The notes: a model not told the origin generated them from the letters alone. Positions 8,503-17,935 are shown, numbered from the stretch's first letter. The stretch: DNA of 64,000 nt from an uncultured Lachnospiraceae bacterium (GCA_900317555.1 ONHF01000007.1:44599-108598), one strand, 5' to 3'. Numbers and translations: made by a program.

Positions 8503-9618
8503 TTACAGCCTGTCGAAAAACAGCGGCGCTCCGCCGGTATGCAGGAACATAATGTTTTTCCCGCGGATGCCATGGTCCGTAAGATAGTTTAACATTCCGG
8601 TAAAGGCTTTACCGGTATACGTTGTATCCATCGGAATGCCGTCGCACCGGAACACCTTCCCGATCGTATCGAGAACCTGCGCATTGTACAGACCGTATCC
8701 GCCGAGAATGTAATGATCATCGAAGATCAGATCTTCTTCGCGGAACCACGACTGCCGCCCGTGCATGCAATGCTCAAGATAAGAGAGAACGCTCTGCTTG
8801 ACGACCTCCCGGCCGCGCTCTTCCTTTCTCGCGATGCTGATGCCGACAATGACCGGCTTGTCCGGGTCGGCGTCAATGGTTTTATGGTTCCCGTCCGCCC
8901 GGAACTGCGCCGCGAGATTCAGCTGCCGCAGCTGCGTGCTCATGAAGGTCTTTCCGCAGATCAGGCCCGCCTGCGTCGCGCCCGTACCGGAGGCCAGAAA
9001 CAGGTAGTCGATCTGCAGTGCGTTCATCTGCGCGAGAAACTCGTTGACGTACGCCTTTGTGTAGGCGTCGGTGCCGATGTCGCCGTGACCGCCGCCCGGA
9101 ATGAAATACGGCTGCATGCCCTGTCTTCTGTAGTCTTCCAGCCTTGCCTCAATTGTATCATGCACCATGGATACCGGAACAGTCTCCACGTCCGCACCGG
9201 ACTGTTCGACAAGCTCCCGGTTGAAGAGTTCTCTCCCGTCTTTCCCATCTACGTTATGATCACTCGAAATGATATGGCAGGGAATTCCCATCGAAGCCGC
9301 CATATTGGAAATGACCCTGCAGTGATTCGAGGAATTCGAGCCATAGGTCACAAGGATATCCGGCTGCTCTTTCATGATGTCCGCGTAAAAACACTGCGCC
9401 TTGCGCACCTTGTTCCCGCCAAAAGAAAACGGGATCAGATCGTCCCGTTTCACATAAATCTTATTCTCCGAATAATCGCCGGAAAGCGCCTGCACCGGCG
9501 TAGGCACAAAGGCGCTCTCCAATACGGCGATCGTATTCAGCTTCCCGTTCTTTTTCCGCATATCCTTCCTCCCGGCCGGCGGCGTAACAGCTTCGTGCCG
9601 CGTCCTGCCTCGTCTCAT
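8503..9618 (-). CDS. PLP-dependent enzyme of the ACC deaminase / D-cysteine desulfhydrase family
   Basis: A fold-type II (tryptophan synthase beta-like) PLP enzyme of 371 residues, or 352 if translation starts at MRKKNGK. The motif FSFGGNKVRKAQ holds the PLP-binding lysine, as in the GGNK-x-RKLE element of ACC deaminase; YGSNSSNH binds the cofactor phosphate side, and FLASGTGATQAGL is the glycine-rich loop. Members deaminate ACC, desulfhydrate D-cysteine or act on D-serine-like substrates. Its place between the phosphoglycosyl transferase (ATGA overlap at 9615-9618) and an ATP-grasp ligase suggests it prepares a small amino-acid-derived building block for the glycan. The substrate cannot be told from sequence. 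Confidence 0.8.
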   Translation of the reverse strand: MRRGRTRHEAVTPPAGRKDMRKKNGKLNTIAVLESAFVPTPVQALSGDYSENKIYVKRDDLIPFSFGGNKVRKAQCFYADIMKEQPDILVTYGSNSSNHCRVISNMAASMGIPCHIISSDHNVDGKDGRELFNRELVEQSGADVETVPVSMVHDTIEARLEDYRRQGMQPYFIPGGGHGDIGTDAYTKAYVNEFLAQMNALQIDYLFLASGTGATQAGLICGKTFMSTQLRQLNLAAQFRADGNHKTIDADPDKPVIVGISIARKEERGREVVKQSVLSYLEHCMHGRQSWFREEDLIFDDHYILGGYGLYNAQVLDTIGKVFRCDGIPMDTTYTGKAFTGMLNYLTDHGIRGKNIMFLHTGGAPLFFDRL

Positions 9619-10307
9619 TCAAATTCCTCGATGCGGCGCAGCGGCTGCATTCCCTGCCGCTTCCTGCAGACATCAAAGTCTTCGACCGACTGCTCCGCGC
9701 CGGACTGAACACCGCTCTTTTTCAGGACTTTTCCGATCGTCGCAAATACAATCCTGCAATCCTGCGAAAACGTCACGTTCCCGGCATACAGAAGATCATA
9801 CCGGAACCGGTCTTCCCAGTTCAAGGCGTTCCGGCCGTGAATCTGCGCAAGGCCGGTCAGACCCGGCCGGACGTCGTGCCGGTGCATTTCCTCTTCGGTG
9901 TAATAAGGCAGGTACCGGACAAGCAGAGGTCTTGGCCCTACAAAGCTCATGTCCCCCTTCAGGATATTGATGAATTCGGGCAGCTCATCGAGGCTCGTCG
10001 AACGCAGTACTCTGCCGAAGTGAGGCAGCCGCTGTTCGTCCGGCAGCAGCTCTCCGTCCTTTCCGCGCGCATCGGTCATGGAGCGGAACTTCAAAAGCCC
10101 GAAGATTTTTCCGTTCCTGCCGGGGCGGTTCTGGTGGAAGAATATGGGACTGCCGAGTTTCACCCGGACAAGGATCATCACGGTCAGAAAAACCGGACTG
10201 ATCAGAATAAGTCCCACCAGGGAAAAAACAATATCGAGCAGCCGCTTTCCATATTTTCCGTAGATTCCGGGTTTCAAGGCAGTCTCTCCTTCCTGGCAGG
10301 CAGGCAC
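9615..10307 (-). CDS. Polyprenyl-phosphate phosphoglycosyl transferase (PglC-like sugar transferase)
   Basis: A 230-residue small monotopic phosphoglycosyl transferase. One hydrophobic re-entrant segment (about residues 23-47, RLLDIVFSLVGLILISPVF) precedes the catalytic domain. FHQNRPGRNGKIFGLLKFRSM and the Asp107-Glu108 dyad in RSTSLDELPEF are present, followed by KGDMSFVGPRPLL. These enzymes transfer a sugar phosphate from a UDP-sugar to undecaprenyl phosphate, starting lipid-linked glycan assembly at the inner face of the membrane. It directly follows the DegT aminotransferase gene with no gap, so a bacillosamine-type or related N-acetylated 4-amino sugar is a likely first residue. Confidence 0.9.
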   Translation of the reverse strand: MPACQEGETALKPGIYGKYGKRLLDIVFSLVGLILISPVFLTVMILVRVKLGSPIFFHQNRPGRNGKIFGLLKFRSMTDARGKDGELLPDEQRLPHFGRVLRSTSLDELPEFINILKGDMSFVGPRPLLVRYLPYYTEEEMHRHDVRPGLTGLAQIHGRNALNWEDRFRYDLLYAGNVTFSQDCRIVFATIGKVLKKSGVQSGAEQSVEDFDVCRKRQGMQPLRRIEEFE

Positions 10308-11600
10308 TTACGCAAAGCATCTGTGAATCACTTCGATGATCCGGTCCTGCTGCTCTTCTGTCATCTTGTTGTCCGAAGGAAGGCACAGTCCCCGCGCGAA
10401 AATGTCGGCGCCGGTATCCTGCGCTTCTCCCTCGTCGATATAGGCGTTGCTCTGCCCCCTGCCGTTTCCCTTCGCCGTAACAAAACCGTTCATCCGGTAA
10501 ATCGGCTGCAGATGCATCGGCTTCCAGATCGGGCGTCCCTCCGCGTTGATGCTCCCTATTGCTTCGAGAATCTCGCTCGGGCATGTTTTGCCGGGCTCTG
10601 AAATAAACAGCGGCTGCTTTTCGCCCCGGACCTGCCTGCACATGGCGGAAGGGTCGATCAGAAGACAGGAGAGCCAGAAATTCGGCTCCGAGTTATCCGC
10701 GTCATACGGATTCATCGTGACGGGAAGATCAGAAAGTCCCTCGCGGTAGCGCTCGTAGATTGCCTTCTTCTGCGCGATGTGTTCGTCAAGATACGGAATC
10801 TGCCCGCGGATGACACCCGCGATTACATTGCTCATCCTGTAGTTATATCCGATTTCCTCGTGCTGGTACCAGGGCGCGGCTTCCCGCGACTGGGTCGACC
10901 ACTTGCGGACCTTGTCGGCGTCTTCCCTGCTGTCCGTTAAAAACATACCGCCCGAAGACCCCGTGATAATCTTGTTGCCGTTGAACGAAATCGCGTTGTA
11001 ATCTCCGAAGGTCCCGGTCTGCCGGCCTTTGTAAAGCGCGCCGAGTGACTCCGCGGCGTCCTCGATGATGAGGGCGTCATGCGCTTTCGCGACTGCTCTG
11101 ATCTCGTCGATCTTTCCGGGCGTTCCGTACAGGTGCGCGGTCACCAGCAGGCGGACGTCCGGATACAGTGCAAACGCCTTTTCCAGGGCCGCGGGGTCCA
11201 TGTTCCAGGTATCCCGTTCGGTGTCAATAAAGACCGCTTCGCCGTCCTCATACGCGACCGGATTCACAGTTGCGTCAAAGGTCATGTCGGAGCAGAACAC
11301 CTTGTGTCCCCGGAGCGTTCCTTCCGACGGTCTTGCCATGCCGTAAAGCCGCTCTCCCGCAAGCTTCGTCGCAAGATGGAGCGCCGCCGTGCCCGCGGAA
11401 AGCGCTACCGCGTACCGGCAGCCGACCTTCTGTGCAATCTGCTTTTCTGCTTCGTTAATATTCGCTCCGACCGTCGACATCCAGTTTGTCTCATACGCCT
11501 CTTTCATGTAGCGCAGTTCATCGCCGTGCATGGTCGGCGACGAGAGCCAGACTTTCTTTTCAAACGGTTCGATTCCGGAAAAATCTTTCGTACTCAGCAT
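10308..11600 (-). CDS. DegT/DnrJ/EryC1/StrS aminotransferase (PglE/EpsN-like)
   Basis: A 430-residue PLP-dependent sugar aminotransferase. The motifs YAVALSAGTAALHLA, VIEDAAESLGA (read as IIEDAAESLGALYKG) and SFNGNKIITGSSGGMFLT mark the family, the last containing the PLP lysine. These enzymes add an amino group from glutamate to a 4-keto (sometimes 3-keto) nucleotide sugar. Upstream lies a PglF/CapD-like 4,6-dehydratase and downstream a PglC-like transferase, the same trio as in Campylobacter bacillosamine synthesis and Bacillus EpsC-EpsN-EpsL. At 430 residues it is longer than PglE (about 386), with the extra length in the region around residues 330-390. The N-acetyltransferase of the trio is not adjacent; the GNAT gene at 17316-17867 may serve. 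Confidence 0.88.
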   Translation of the reverse strand: MLSTKDFSGIEPFEKKVWLSSPTMHGDELRYMKEAYETNWMSTVGANINEAEKQIAQKVGCRYAVALSAGTAALHLATKLAGERLYGMARPSEGTLRGHKVFCSDMTFDATVNPVAYEDGEAVFIDTERDTWNMDPAALEKAFALYPDVRLLVTAHLYGTPGKIDEIRAVAKAHDALIIEDAAESLGALYKGRQTGTFGDYNAISFNGNKIITGSSGGMFLTDSREDADKVRKWSTQSREAAPWYQHEEIGYNYRMSNVIAGVIRGQIPYLDEHIAQKKAIYERYREGLSDLPVTMNPYDADNSEPNFWLSCLLIDPSAMCRQVRGEKQPLFISEPGKTCPSEILEAIGSINAEGRPIWKPMHLQPIYRMNGFVTAKGNGRGQSNAYIDEGEAQDTGADIFARGLCLPSDNKMTEEQQDRIIEVIHRCFA

Positions 11601-11615
11601 AGGAGTGCCCTCCTG

Positions 11616-13565
11616 TCATTGTTTTGCGTAATTTTCGTTTGCCCTGTTCTCCAGAGCGTGCTCTCTGATGGCCGTATCGTTGACTTCGGTGTTCTTTTTA
11701 TACGTCGGCACAATCGCCTTCACATACTCGCGGATGTCCGGCGACTCCACATAGGCAGCCTTCTTGAGCTCGATCAGCTGGCTGAAGAAGCGGTCGCGGT
11801 CAATGTCGAGCGGTTTTCCGATATGGATCTGGCTGTTCGCGGTATCGCGCAGGCCTTCCTCGTCCATCAGCATTTCTTCATAGAGCTTTTCACCGGGCCG
11901 CAGTCCCGTAAATTCGATCCTGATGTCTTCGCCGACCTTATAGCCCGAAAGCTTGATCAGGTTTTCCGCAAGGTCCAGAATGCGGACCGGCTTGCCCATG
12001 TCGAGCACGAAGATCTCGCCGCCTTTCGCGTAGGCGCCGGCCTGCAGCACAAGGGAAACCGCTTCGGGAATTGTCATGAAATACCGGATGATGTTCGGGT
12101 CTGTTACGGTCACGGGGCCACCTGCCGCGATCTGCTTTTTAAACAGCGGAATCACAGAACCGTTGGAGCCCAGCACATTTCCGAAGCGGACCGCAACGAA
12201 ATTCGTGTCCGGATACTCGCTGTTGAACGCCTGCACGATCATTTCGCAGATCCTTTTGGACGCGCCCATGATGTTGGTCGGGTTGACCGCCTTGTCGGTC
12301 GAAATCATGACAAAGCGCTGTGTATGATACAGTGCCGCGGCCATCGCCGTGTTGAAGGTCCCGAAGACATTGTTCTTGACCGCTTCGCACGGGCTGTCTT
12401 CCATAAGCGGCACATGCTTGTGCGCTGCTGCGTGATAGACAATGTCCGGCCGGTAGTTCTTGAAAATCCAGTTGAGCCTTTCGGCGTTACGAACCGAGGC
12501 AATCAGAACCGTAAGCTTCATCTCCGGATGCGTTTTCTTCAGCTCCTGCTGGATATCATAGGCGTTGTTCTCATAGATGTCCACGATGATCAGCTGGCCC
12601 GGATGATGCGCCGCGATCTGTCTGCAAAGCTCGGAGCCGATCGAACCGCCGCCGCCGGTGATGAGGACTGTTTTGCCCTGTACGTAGCCGAGGATCGAAT
12701 CCATATCGACCCGGACAGGCTCTCTTCCAAGAAGGTCTTCCACTTCGACGTTACGCAGCTTCGAAACGCTGACTTCGCCGTTGACCAGCTGATAAATGGC
12801 CGGCAGCACCTGCAGCCGGCACTTGGTCTCCTTGCAGATGTCCAGAAGGCCCGCGAGCTTCTGCCTTGAGAGCGAGGGAATTGCGATAATAATCTCGTCA
12901 ATGTCGTACTCCGCCGCGGCTTCCAGAATCCGGTCCCTGCCGCCGACGACCTTGATGCCCTGAATATAACGTCCCCACTTTTCCTGACTGTCGTCGATGA
13001 TGCACTTTAAATTCATCGTGCTGTAGTGCGAGTTCAGGATTTCCTTGATGATGATATTGCCGGCTTCGCCGGCACCGATCACCATGACGGAGACGCTGTT
13101 GTTCTTGTTGGCGTTCCTGTGCTTCATGCTTCTGAGGAACCGGTAGGAAAACCGGCTGATGAAGGTCAGCGTGATCAGAAGGAACACATACATGAAATGA
13201 AAGCTCTGCGGTACCGCCTGCTGCTCGATCTTGAAAAACGGCAGAATGATAACGCCCGCCACCCCCGACAGCACACACGCGATCACAAGATTCTGCAGCT
13301 CCGTTTCCCCGGCGAACGCCCAGAGAGAATTATAGAGCTTCAGAAACCAGAAAATCGCGATGGTTACCGCGACAAGCAGCGGCATCGCGCGCATCACCGG
13401 AACATAGAAATACTCCGGCACCTCTGCGATATGAAATTCATACCGGATCAGAAGCGCGAGCGCGCAGGAGAGGATGACGCTCATAATATCGTAAAGTATG
13501 AGCGCGGTCCTTCGCCAGAACTTGGCGTAATTAAAAGGTTTTTTTGTCTGTCTGTTGTCAGCCAT
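11616..13565 (-). CDS. Membrane UDP-sugar 4,6-dehydratase (PglF/CapD/FlaA1-like)
   Basis: A 649-residue protein. The N-terminal part has four or five membrane segments (about residues 10-145), followed by a CoA-binding-like Rossmann domain (MVIGAGEAGNIII) and a short-chain dehydratase domain starting near residue 300 with GGGGSIGSELCRQ. Catalytic elements TDKAVNPTNIMGASKR have Met in place of the usual SDR Tyr, as is typical of PglF and related UDP-GlcNAc 4,6-dehydratases. The product would be a UDP-4-keto-6-deoxy sugar for the adjacent aminotransferase. Length matches the large membrane-bound subfamily (590-650 residues). Confidence 0.9.
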   Translation of the reverse strand: MADNRQTKKPFNYAKFWRRTALILYDIMSVILSCALALLIRYEFHIAEVPEYFYVPVMRAMPLLVAVTIAIFWFLKLYNSLWAFAGETELQNLVIACVLSGVAGVIILPFFKIEQQAVPQSFHFMYVFLLITLTFISRFSYRFLRSMKHRNANKNNSVSVMVIGAGEAGNIIIKEILNSHYSTMNLKCIIDDSQEKWGRYIQGIKVVGGRDRILEAAAEYDIDEIIIAIPSLSRQKLAGLLDICKETKCRLQVLPAIYQLVNGEVSVSKLRNVEVEDLLGREPVRVDMDSILGYVQGKTVLITGGGGSIGSELCRQIAAHHPGQLIIVDIYENNAYDIQQELKKTHPEMKLTVLIASVRNAERLNWIFKNYRPDIVYHAAAHKHVPLMEDSPCEAVKNNVFGTFNTAMAAALYHTQRFVMISTDKAVNPTNIMGASKRICEMIVQAFNSEYPDTNFVAVRFGNVLGSNGSVIPLFKKQIAAGGPVTVTDPNIIRYFMTIPEAVSLVLQAGAYAKGGEIFVLDMGKPVRILDLAENLIKLSGYKVGEDIRIEFTGLRPGEKLYEEMLMDEEGLRDTANSQIHIGKPLDIDRDRFFSQLIELKKAAYVESPDIREYVKAIVPTYKKNTEVNDTAIREHALENRANENYAKQ

Positions 13566-13589
13566 CCGTAGTACCTGTCTTGCAGTGCA

Positions 13590-16226
13590 TTATCCGGCGG
13601 ATTTCTCCACCGCGTCTTCCGGTTCCTGAAAAAGCACCGGCGCGATCATGAGGAAGAGTGCCAGCGTATACGGGTTGCAGAACTGGAAGATCCATTCCAC
13701 AAGTCCCGTGATCATGAAACCCGAAACGGTCAGAAACGGCACAAAACCATACAGGTTCCATGCGCGATTCTTTACATAGTATATCCATGTTCCGGCCAGT
13801 GTCAAAACAGTAAAGCCAAGGAACAGAATTCCTCCGGGAATACCGAAGTCGTAGGCAGCCTGCAGATAGACGTTGTGCGCGTGCACGGCTATCTGTCCGC
13901 CCAGCAGTTCGACTCCCATCTCATCATGGCCGTTCAGCCGCAGCTGCTGCAGATACCGCTTCCAAAGCTCGACTCTGCCGTTTGAAAGATCGCCGTTGTC
14001 CAGTGAGCCTTCCGTGCCGGTTGCCTGCGCCGCAGAACTCTCCTGTCCATCTCCGGAAAGCATGGCCTCCTCCTGTCCTTCCAGTTCGTCTTTGCGCGCT
14101 CCTTCCGAAGCGGCCGCCTCCTGCGCGATATCGTCCTCGATCTCGCCCATGATCCTCTCGCGGTCATCCATGAAATCCCGCTGCCCGTTCCATCCGAGCC
14201 TGAAGTACAGCTTCGAACCGGTTCCGCCGCCGACAATTCGATCGCCGAAATCGCGGATGAAAATTTCCAGATTCATAAACCACCGGGAATCCCAGCGCAC
14301 GTTCCGCAGAAGGCTGTCATTATACGGCTCGATTTCTTCAAAGCGCTGCGGTCTGTCTGCCACCGTGGAGACCAGCCGCTGCCCGGTAAAGACCGCGGGA
14401 AACGTGAGCAGCACAATCAGAAGCATCGAAGCAAGCGCGGCAAGCGGCCCTCTGATCCGCGCCTTCTTCTCTGCGCAGAGCGCAACGGCGGAAAAGACGC
14501 AGAACAGGAACAGTCCGCCGATGCCGGCCCTTGTAAGGCTCATCAGCATGTAGGAAGCCGTAAAGCCGAAGAACAGGACCTCTTTCCAGATATAGGGGAG
14601 CTTTTGCCGGAGCGGAAGTCCCCGGTATGCACGCAGCTTCGAAAGAAGGAGCGTTACGGATACCGCGGACACAATGAGCAGATAGTAGGCCGTCACGGTC
14701 ACCGTATGAAACTGCATCGAAAAACGATTGTATTCGTACGCGATGTAGTATCTGTGCAGCATCGAGTAAAGAACCGAACACACAAAGTTCAGGGCAATGC
14801 CGCAGGACACGTCCCGCAGCCACAGCTTTCTGTCCGTAAAGAACAGATAGCGCGCGTATAACAGAGCAATCACGGGAGCCATTACAAGCACCCACTGTCT
14901 GGGGCCCCGGAAAATCAGCATCCATACAAGGAGTGCCGTAAGAGGAAGCACGGTCAGAAGCTTTGCTTTCGGAAGCTTTTTCCGGCAGCCGGACTGACGC
15001 ACGAGCATGACGATGACGGAAACTGCTGTCACGGCGGCGAACACAAAGGCTGCCGCGGACGAGCGGAAAACGCTGTTGTGTTCCAGATAATACCGGACCT
15101 GCGGCCCTTCTTTGTGCGCGTGATACCAGAGGATGGCGGCAGCAGAAGCTCCTGCAGCCGTAAGAACCGTCCATCCGTTCAGCACCCACGAAAGATCGCC
15201 CATGATCAGCATGACAAGGCAAAGAAGGATGATGATCGCGTTCTGCGAATTATCGTGCGTGATATCGCTGAGCGCGTTCATGTAGTCCGCAGAGTACTTG
15301 AACAGCAGCGCAATGCAGATAATATTCAGAAGATGCCGGACAGAGGATACAGCCCCTCCGAACGACATTTCGCGCTCTCTTTCCGTAAAGGCCGGCCATT
15401 TGTGCCAGAGTCCGTACAGTGCGGAAAAGACAAAGACCGCGGTGCCGGCTTCATAGAACACTATGTCGAGAAGGCTTGTATCAAAGAGCTTCAGCGGCCA
15501 GATGGCGACTCCCGCAGCGGCGCCCAAGGTAAGAATCACCGGCGTCAGGACATACTGCATGACTGTAAGCACGGGAACCAGTGTATTTTTCTCCGGTCTC
15601 TTCCGGAACCGGAGCACGGCCGCAAAAGCGGCAAGAACCCCCGCGGCAAGCACTGCCGCCGCGGCTGCCAGCGTTCTGCCCTTCTGCAGAGGGACCCGGT
15701 AGGTCAGGTCCATCGCGGTATGGAGCCCGCTCAGCGAGGTGTCCTGATAGAAGCCTCCAAGATACAGCGGCGCGCTGTCTCCTTCCTGCGTGCCGGTCAA
15801 CCCCGCGGTAAACGAGGAATGAATTCCCCGCAGCAGCAGGATATAGGTGTCTCCCGGAACCAGATCGGCGTCCACGGGAATCGTCACATAGTCCGGCACA
15901 TCCTGCGGGAAACGTACGAGCTCCTCCGCGGTCAGCTCCGTGCCGTCCTTTCCCTGATGGAAAAGCTGCGCTTTAAACGCTCTTCCGTTTGAAACGCCGG
16001 AAATATATATCCGCACGCTCTGTAAATGCGGATACTGCGCCGCGAAATATTCTCCGGCGTCGTTCCCGTCATTAATTTCTCCGGAGCTCTGTATGATCTC
16101 TCCGCCCGCGAACGGAATGTCCTGCTTAAACAGCCGCAGCGGCCACAGAAGGGAGAGCAGAAGGACCGTGATGAGCGCGGTGACAAATAGCGCGGCATTT
16201 TTCTTTTCAACAATCTTTCTCAGCAT
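13590..16226 (-). CDS. O-antigen polymerase/ligase-like (Wzy/WaaL) polytopic membrane protein
   Basis: An 878-residue membrane protein, much longer than a typical Wzy (400-500). After the first membrane segment there is an extracytoplasmic beta-rich domain of about 130 residues, then about a dozen hydrophobic helices. Near the C-terminus AVHAHNVYLQAAYDFGIPGG matches the conserved His-containing Wzy_C/WaaL motif. A long polar loop rich in Glu, Ser and Ala precedes it. The start MLRKIVEKKN overlaps the GT2 gene by 7 bp; the longer reading runs back into that gene. It probably polymerises repeat units or ligates finished glycan outside the membrane; the two roles cannot be separated by sequence. 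Confidence 0.72.
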   Translation of the reverse strand: MLRKIVEKKNAALFVTALITVLLLSLLWPLRLFKQDIPFAGGEIIQSSGEINDGNDAGEYFAAQYPHLQSVRIYISGVSNGRAFKAQLFHQGKDGTELTAEELVRFPQDVPDYVTIPVDADLVPGDTYILLLRGIHSSFTAGLTGTQEGDSAPLYLGGFYQDTSLSGLHTAMDLTYRVPLQKGRTLAAAAAVLAAGVLAAFAAVLRFRKRPEKNTLVPVLTVMQYVLTPVILTLGAAAGVAIWPLKLFDTSLLDIVFYEAGTAVFVFSALYGLWHKWPAFTEREREMSFGGAVSSVRHLLNIICIALLFKYSADYMNALSDITHDNSQNAIIILLCLVMLIMGDLSWVLNGWTVLTAAGASAAAILWYHAHKEGPQVRYYLEHNSVFRSSAAAFVFAAVTAVSVIVMLVRQSGCRKKLPKAKLLTVLPLTALLVWMLIFRGPRQWVLVMAPVIALLYARYLFFTDRKLWLRDVSCGIALNFVCSVLYSMLHRYYIAYEYNRFSMQFHTVTVTAYYLLIVSAVSVTLLLSKLRAYRGLPLRQKLPYIWKEVLFFGFTASYMLMSLTRAGIGGLFLFCVFSAVALCAEKKARIRGPLAALASMLLIVLLTFPAVFTGQRLVSTVADRPQRFEEIEPYNDSLLRNVRWDSRWFMNLEIFIRDFGDRIVGGGTGSKLYFRLGWNGQRDFMDDRERIMGEIEDDIAQEAAASEGARKDELEGQEEAMLSGDGQESSAAQATGTEGSLDNGDLSNGRVELWKRYLQQLRLNGHDEMGVELLGGQIAVHAHNVYLQAAYDFGIPGGILFLGFTVLTLAGTWIYYVKNRAWNLYGFVPFLTVSGFMITGLVEWIFQFCNPYTLALFLMIAPVLFQEPEDAVEKSAG

Positions 16227-17335
16227 AAATCTTCCGGATCCTTCCGAAGTTCTTCTCCACAGGTGCCTGCCTGCCGGACGTTCCCGTCCGCGCACGCCGC
16301 ATCTGTCCGCGGGCTGTCCGAATCCGCGCGGGCGTCATCCGTCTCATTGCCGCGCCGCTTCGCGGGCGCGCCGTCCGGCTGCGCACCTGTCGTTTCGCGA
16401 ATCACATACTGCGGCGCGCGGTTGACGGAAATGTACGTTCTTCCGATATACTCTCCCGCAAGCCCGACCATGAGCATCAGCATTCCGCCAAAGAAGATAA
16501 TAGCCGTCATCATGGCCGAAAATCCCATCGGTACGGCGGGATTGATGATTTTCTTAATAATTGTATAGATACCGTAGATAAAGGAAACAAACGCGAAAAC
16601 AGCGCCCATTTTTGTTGCGATCCGGAGCGGTTCGATTGAGAATGCCGTAAAACCGTTCATCCAGAGTCCGAAAAGCTTTCGCAGTGTATAACCGCTCGTT
16701 CCGCTCTCTCTTTTCCTGTGATGCACGGGCACGTTCACAATCGAAGTGGTAGAGCGCAGCACCAGCCCCAGAAGATACGGATAGGAATTCTCGTAGCGCT
16801 TCACTTCCTCCGCGACAAAACGACGCATTGCGAAATAGCTTGACACATACAGCTCCTTCGGCTTGCCAAGCAGAATCTCGCACATCTTCTCGTTGACCGA
16901 AGAACCGAAGTTGCGGAAGCCCGAATGCTGTTTTTTCTCATATTTCGCATAGGCGGCATCGGCGCCGTTTTCAATCGCGGCAATCAGTTCCGGTGCCTCG
17001 CACGCCGGCGTCTGTCCGTCGTCGTCAAGGCAGACGAGGATGTCACCCTGCGCTCTTCGTATGCCCGCCATGAGTGCCGCATGCTGCCCGAAATTCCGCG
17101 CAAAACAGATCCCGTCCCTGCCTGTTTTCTCATGGCAAAGCTGCTGAATCACGCTCCATGTACCGTCTTTCGGGTCGTCGTTGACCATAACGATCTGCGT
17201 CCTGTACTGCGGAAGCGCCTGCATGGTCCGCTCGATCTCTTCCACGACGAAAGGCAGCGTCTTAGCCGAGTGATAGCAGGGAATGATAAAGCTGATAAGC
17301 TTTGGCGTTTCTAAGTTATCCGTTCTGTTTTCCAT
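16220..17335 (-). CDS. Glycosyltransferase family 2 with two membrane helices (DPM/GtrB-like)
   Basis: A 371-residue inverting GT-A enzyme. ISFIIPCYHSAKTLPFVVEEI opens the fold, and LVCLDDDGQTP gives the metal-binding DxD-like motif. Two C-terminal hydrophobic segments (about residues 230-310) match the GtrB/ArnC/polyprenyl-phosphate sugar synthase layout. Such enzymes make polyprenyl-phosphate-linked monosaccharides used by GT-C proteins on the outside, and this operon holds two GT-C-like candidates. The tail of about 50 residues after the last helix is hydrophilic, Asp- and Arg-rich and of unknown use. The start has an AAGGAT ribosome site 8 bases upstream and lies inside the end of the GNAT gene. 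Confidence 0.87.
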   Translation of the reverse strand: MENRTDNLETPKLISFIIPCYHSAKTLPFVVEEIERTMQALPQYRTQIVMVNDDPKDGTWSVIQQLCHEKTGRDGICFARNFGQHAALMAGIRRAQGDILVCLDDDGQTPACEAPELIAAIENGADAAYAKYEKKQHSGFRNFGSSVNEKMCEILLGKPKELYVSSYFAMRRFVAEEVKRYENSYPYLLGLVLRSTTSIVNVPVHHRKRESGTSGYTLRKLFGLWMNGFTAFSIEPLRIATKMGAVFAFVSFIYGIYTIIKKIINPAVPMGFSAMMTAIIFFGGMLMLMVGLAGEYIGRTYISVNRAPQYVIRETTGAQPDGAPAKRRGNETDDARADSDSPRTDAACADGNVRQAGTCGEELRKDPEDLC

Positions 17336-17867
17336 AAAAATTATCCTTCAGACATTCCGACATGTACATATCGGAACAGAATCCGTCCGTGCATCTGACC
17401 TTGAGACATCTGCCGGCAATCACGAAGCCGGAACCGCCGGTTCCTTTGAGGGACGGCGCGTTGAACACAAATATCCGCGAATACGCCCTGGTCATTGAAA
17501 GGTCCGTAAACGCGTAGTCCAGCATCAGGTGCGCGGCTTCGGAGCTGAAGTGCTTCCCTCTCGCGCTGTCTTCCCCAATGAAAAACCCGAACTCGCACTG
17601 CTTTCTTGCAAAGTCCAGATGATTCAGCACACAGCACCCGGCCGGCATGCCGGTTTTCTTTTCACAGATGACCGCCTGCACGGCTTTTCCCGCCTGAATC
17701 ACATCCCGGTAATAGGCTTCCTGCCCTTCCAGTGTGAAAGGCTCTCTGTAAATATAGTTTTCCCGCACGCGCGGATTGTTGCGCCAGCGCACAACAAGCG
17801 GCGAATCTTCGAGCGAAAGGGGGCGCAGAAAAACGCGCTTTCCCTGTTTATGAACCTGATATTCCAT
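17316..17867 (-). CDS. GNAT family N-acetyltransferase (possible amino-sugar acetylase, WecD/PseH type)
   Basis: A 183-residue GNAT protein. VFLRPLSLEDSPLVVRWRNNPRVREN is the N-terminal pattern of the RimJ/PseH branch, and the region around FFIGEDSARGKHFSSEAAHLML corresponds to the acetyl-CoA pyrophosphate-binding motif A. The start at MEYQVHKQ follows GGAGG at seven bases; a longer in-frame reading has no such site. Within an operon with two sugar aminotransferases, acetylation of the new 4-amino group (as by WecD, PseH or PglD) is the likely role, supplying the otherwise missing step. Which nucleotide sugar it uses is not shown. The C-terminal region is Cys-rich (five Cys in the last 50 residues). 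Confidence 0.8.
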   Translation of the reverse strand: MEYQVHKQGKRVFLRPLSLEDSPLVVRWRNNPRVRENYIYREPFTLEGQEAYYRDVIQAGKAVQAVICEKKTGMPAGCCVLNHLDFARKQCEFGFFIGEDSARGKHFSSEAAHLMLDYAFTDLSMTRAYSRIFVFNAPSLKGTGGSGFVIAGRCLKVRCTDGFCSDMYMSECLKDNFYGKQNG

Positions 17868-17935
17868 TCTGCATCCTCCGCGTCCCGGGGCTTTTGGAAT
17901 TCCGGCGCCTGCCGGTTCTGCTCCATAATCCGCGC

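Noticed and set aside
11079-12869. A 596-codon open frame on the plus strand
   Set aside because: It lies antisense to the DegT aminotransferase and the 4,6-dehydratase, both of which have clear family motifs. Its protein is Arg/His-rich with no recognisable domain, as expected of a shadow frame in G+C-rich DNA.
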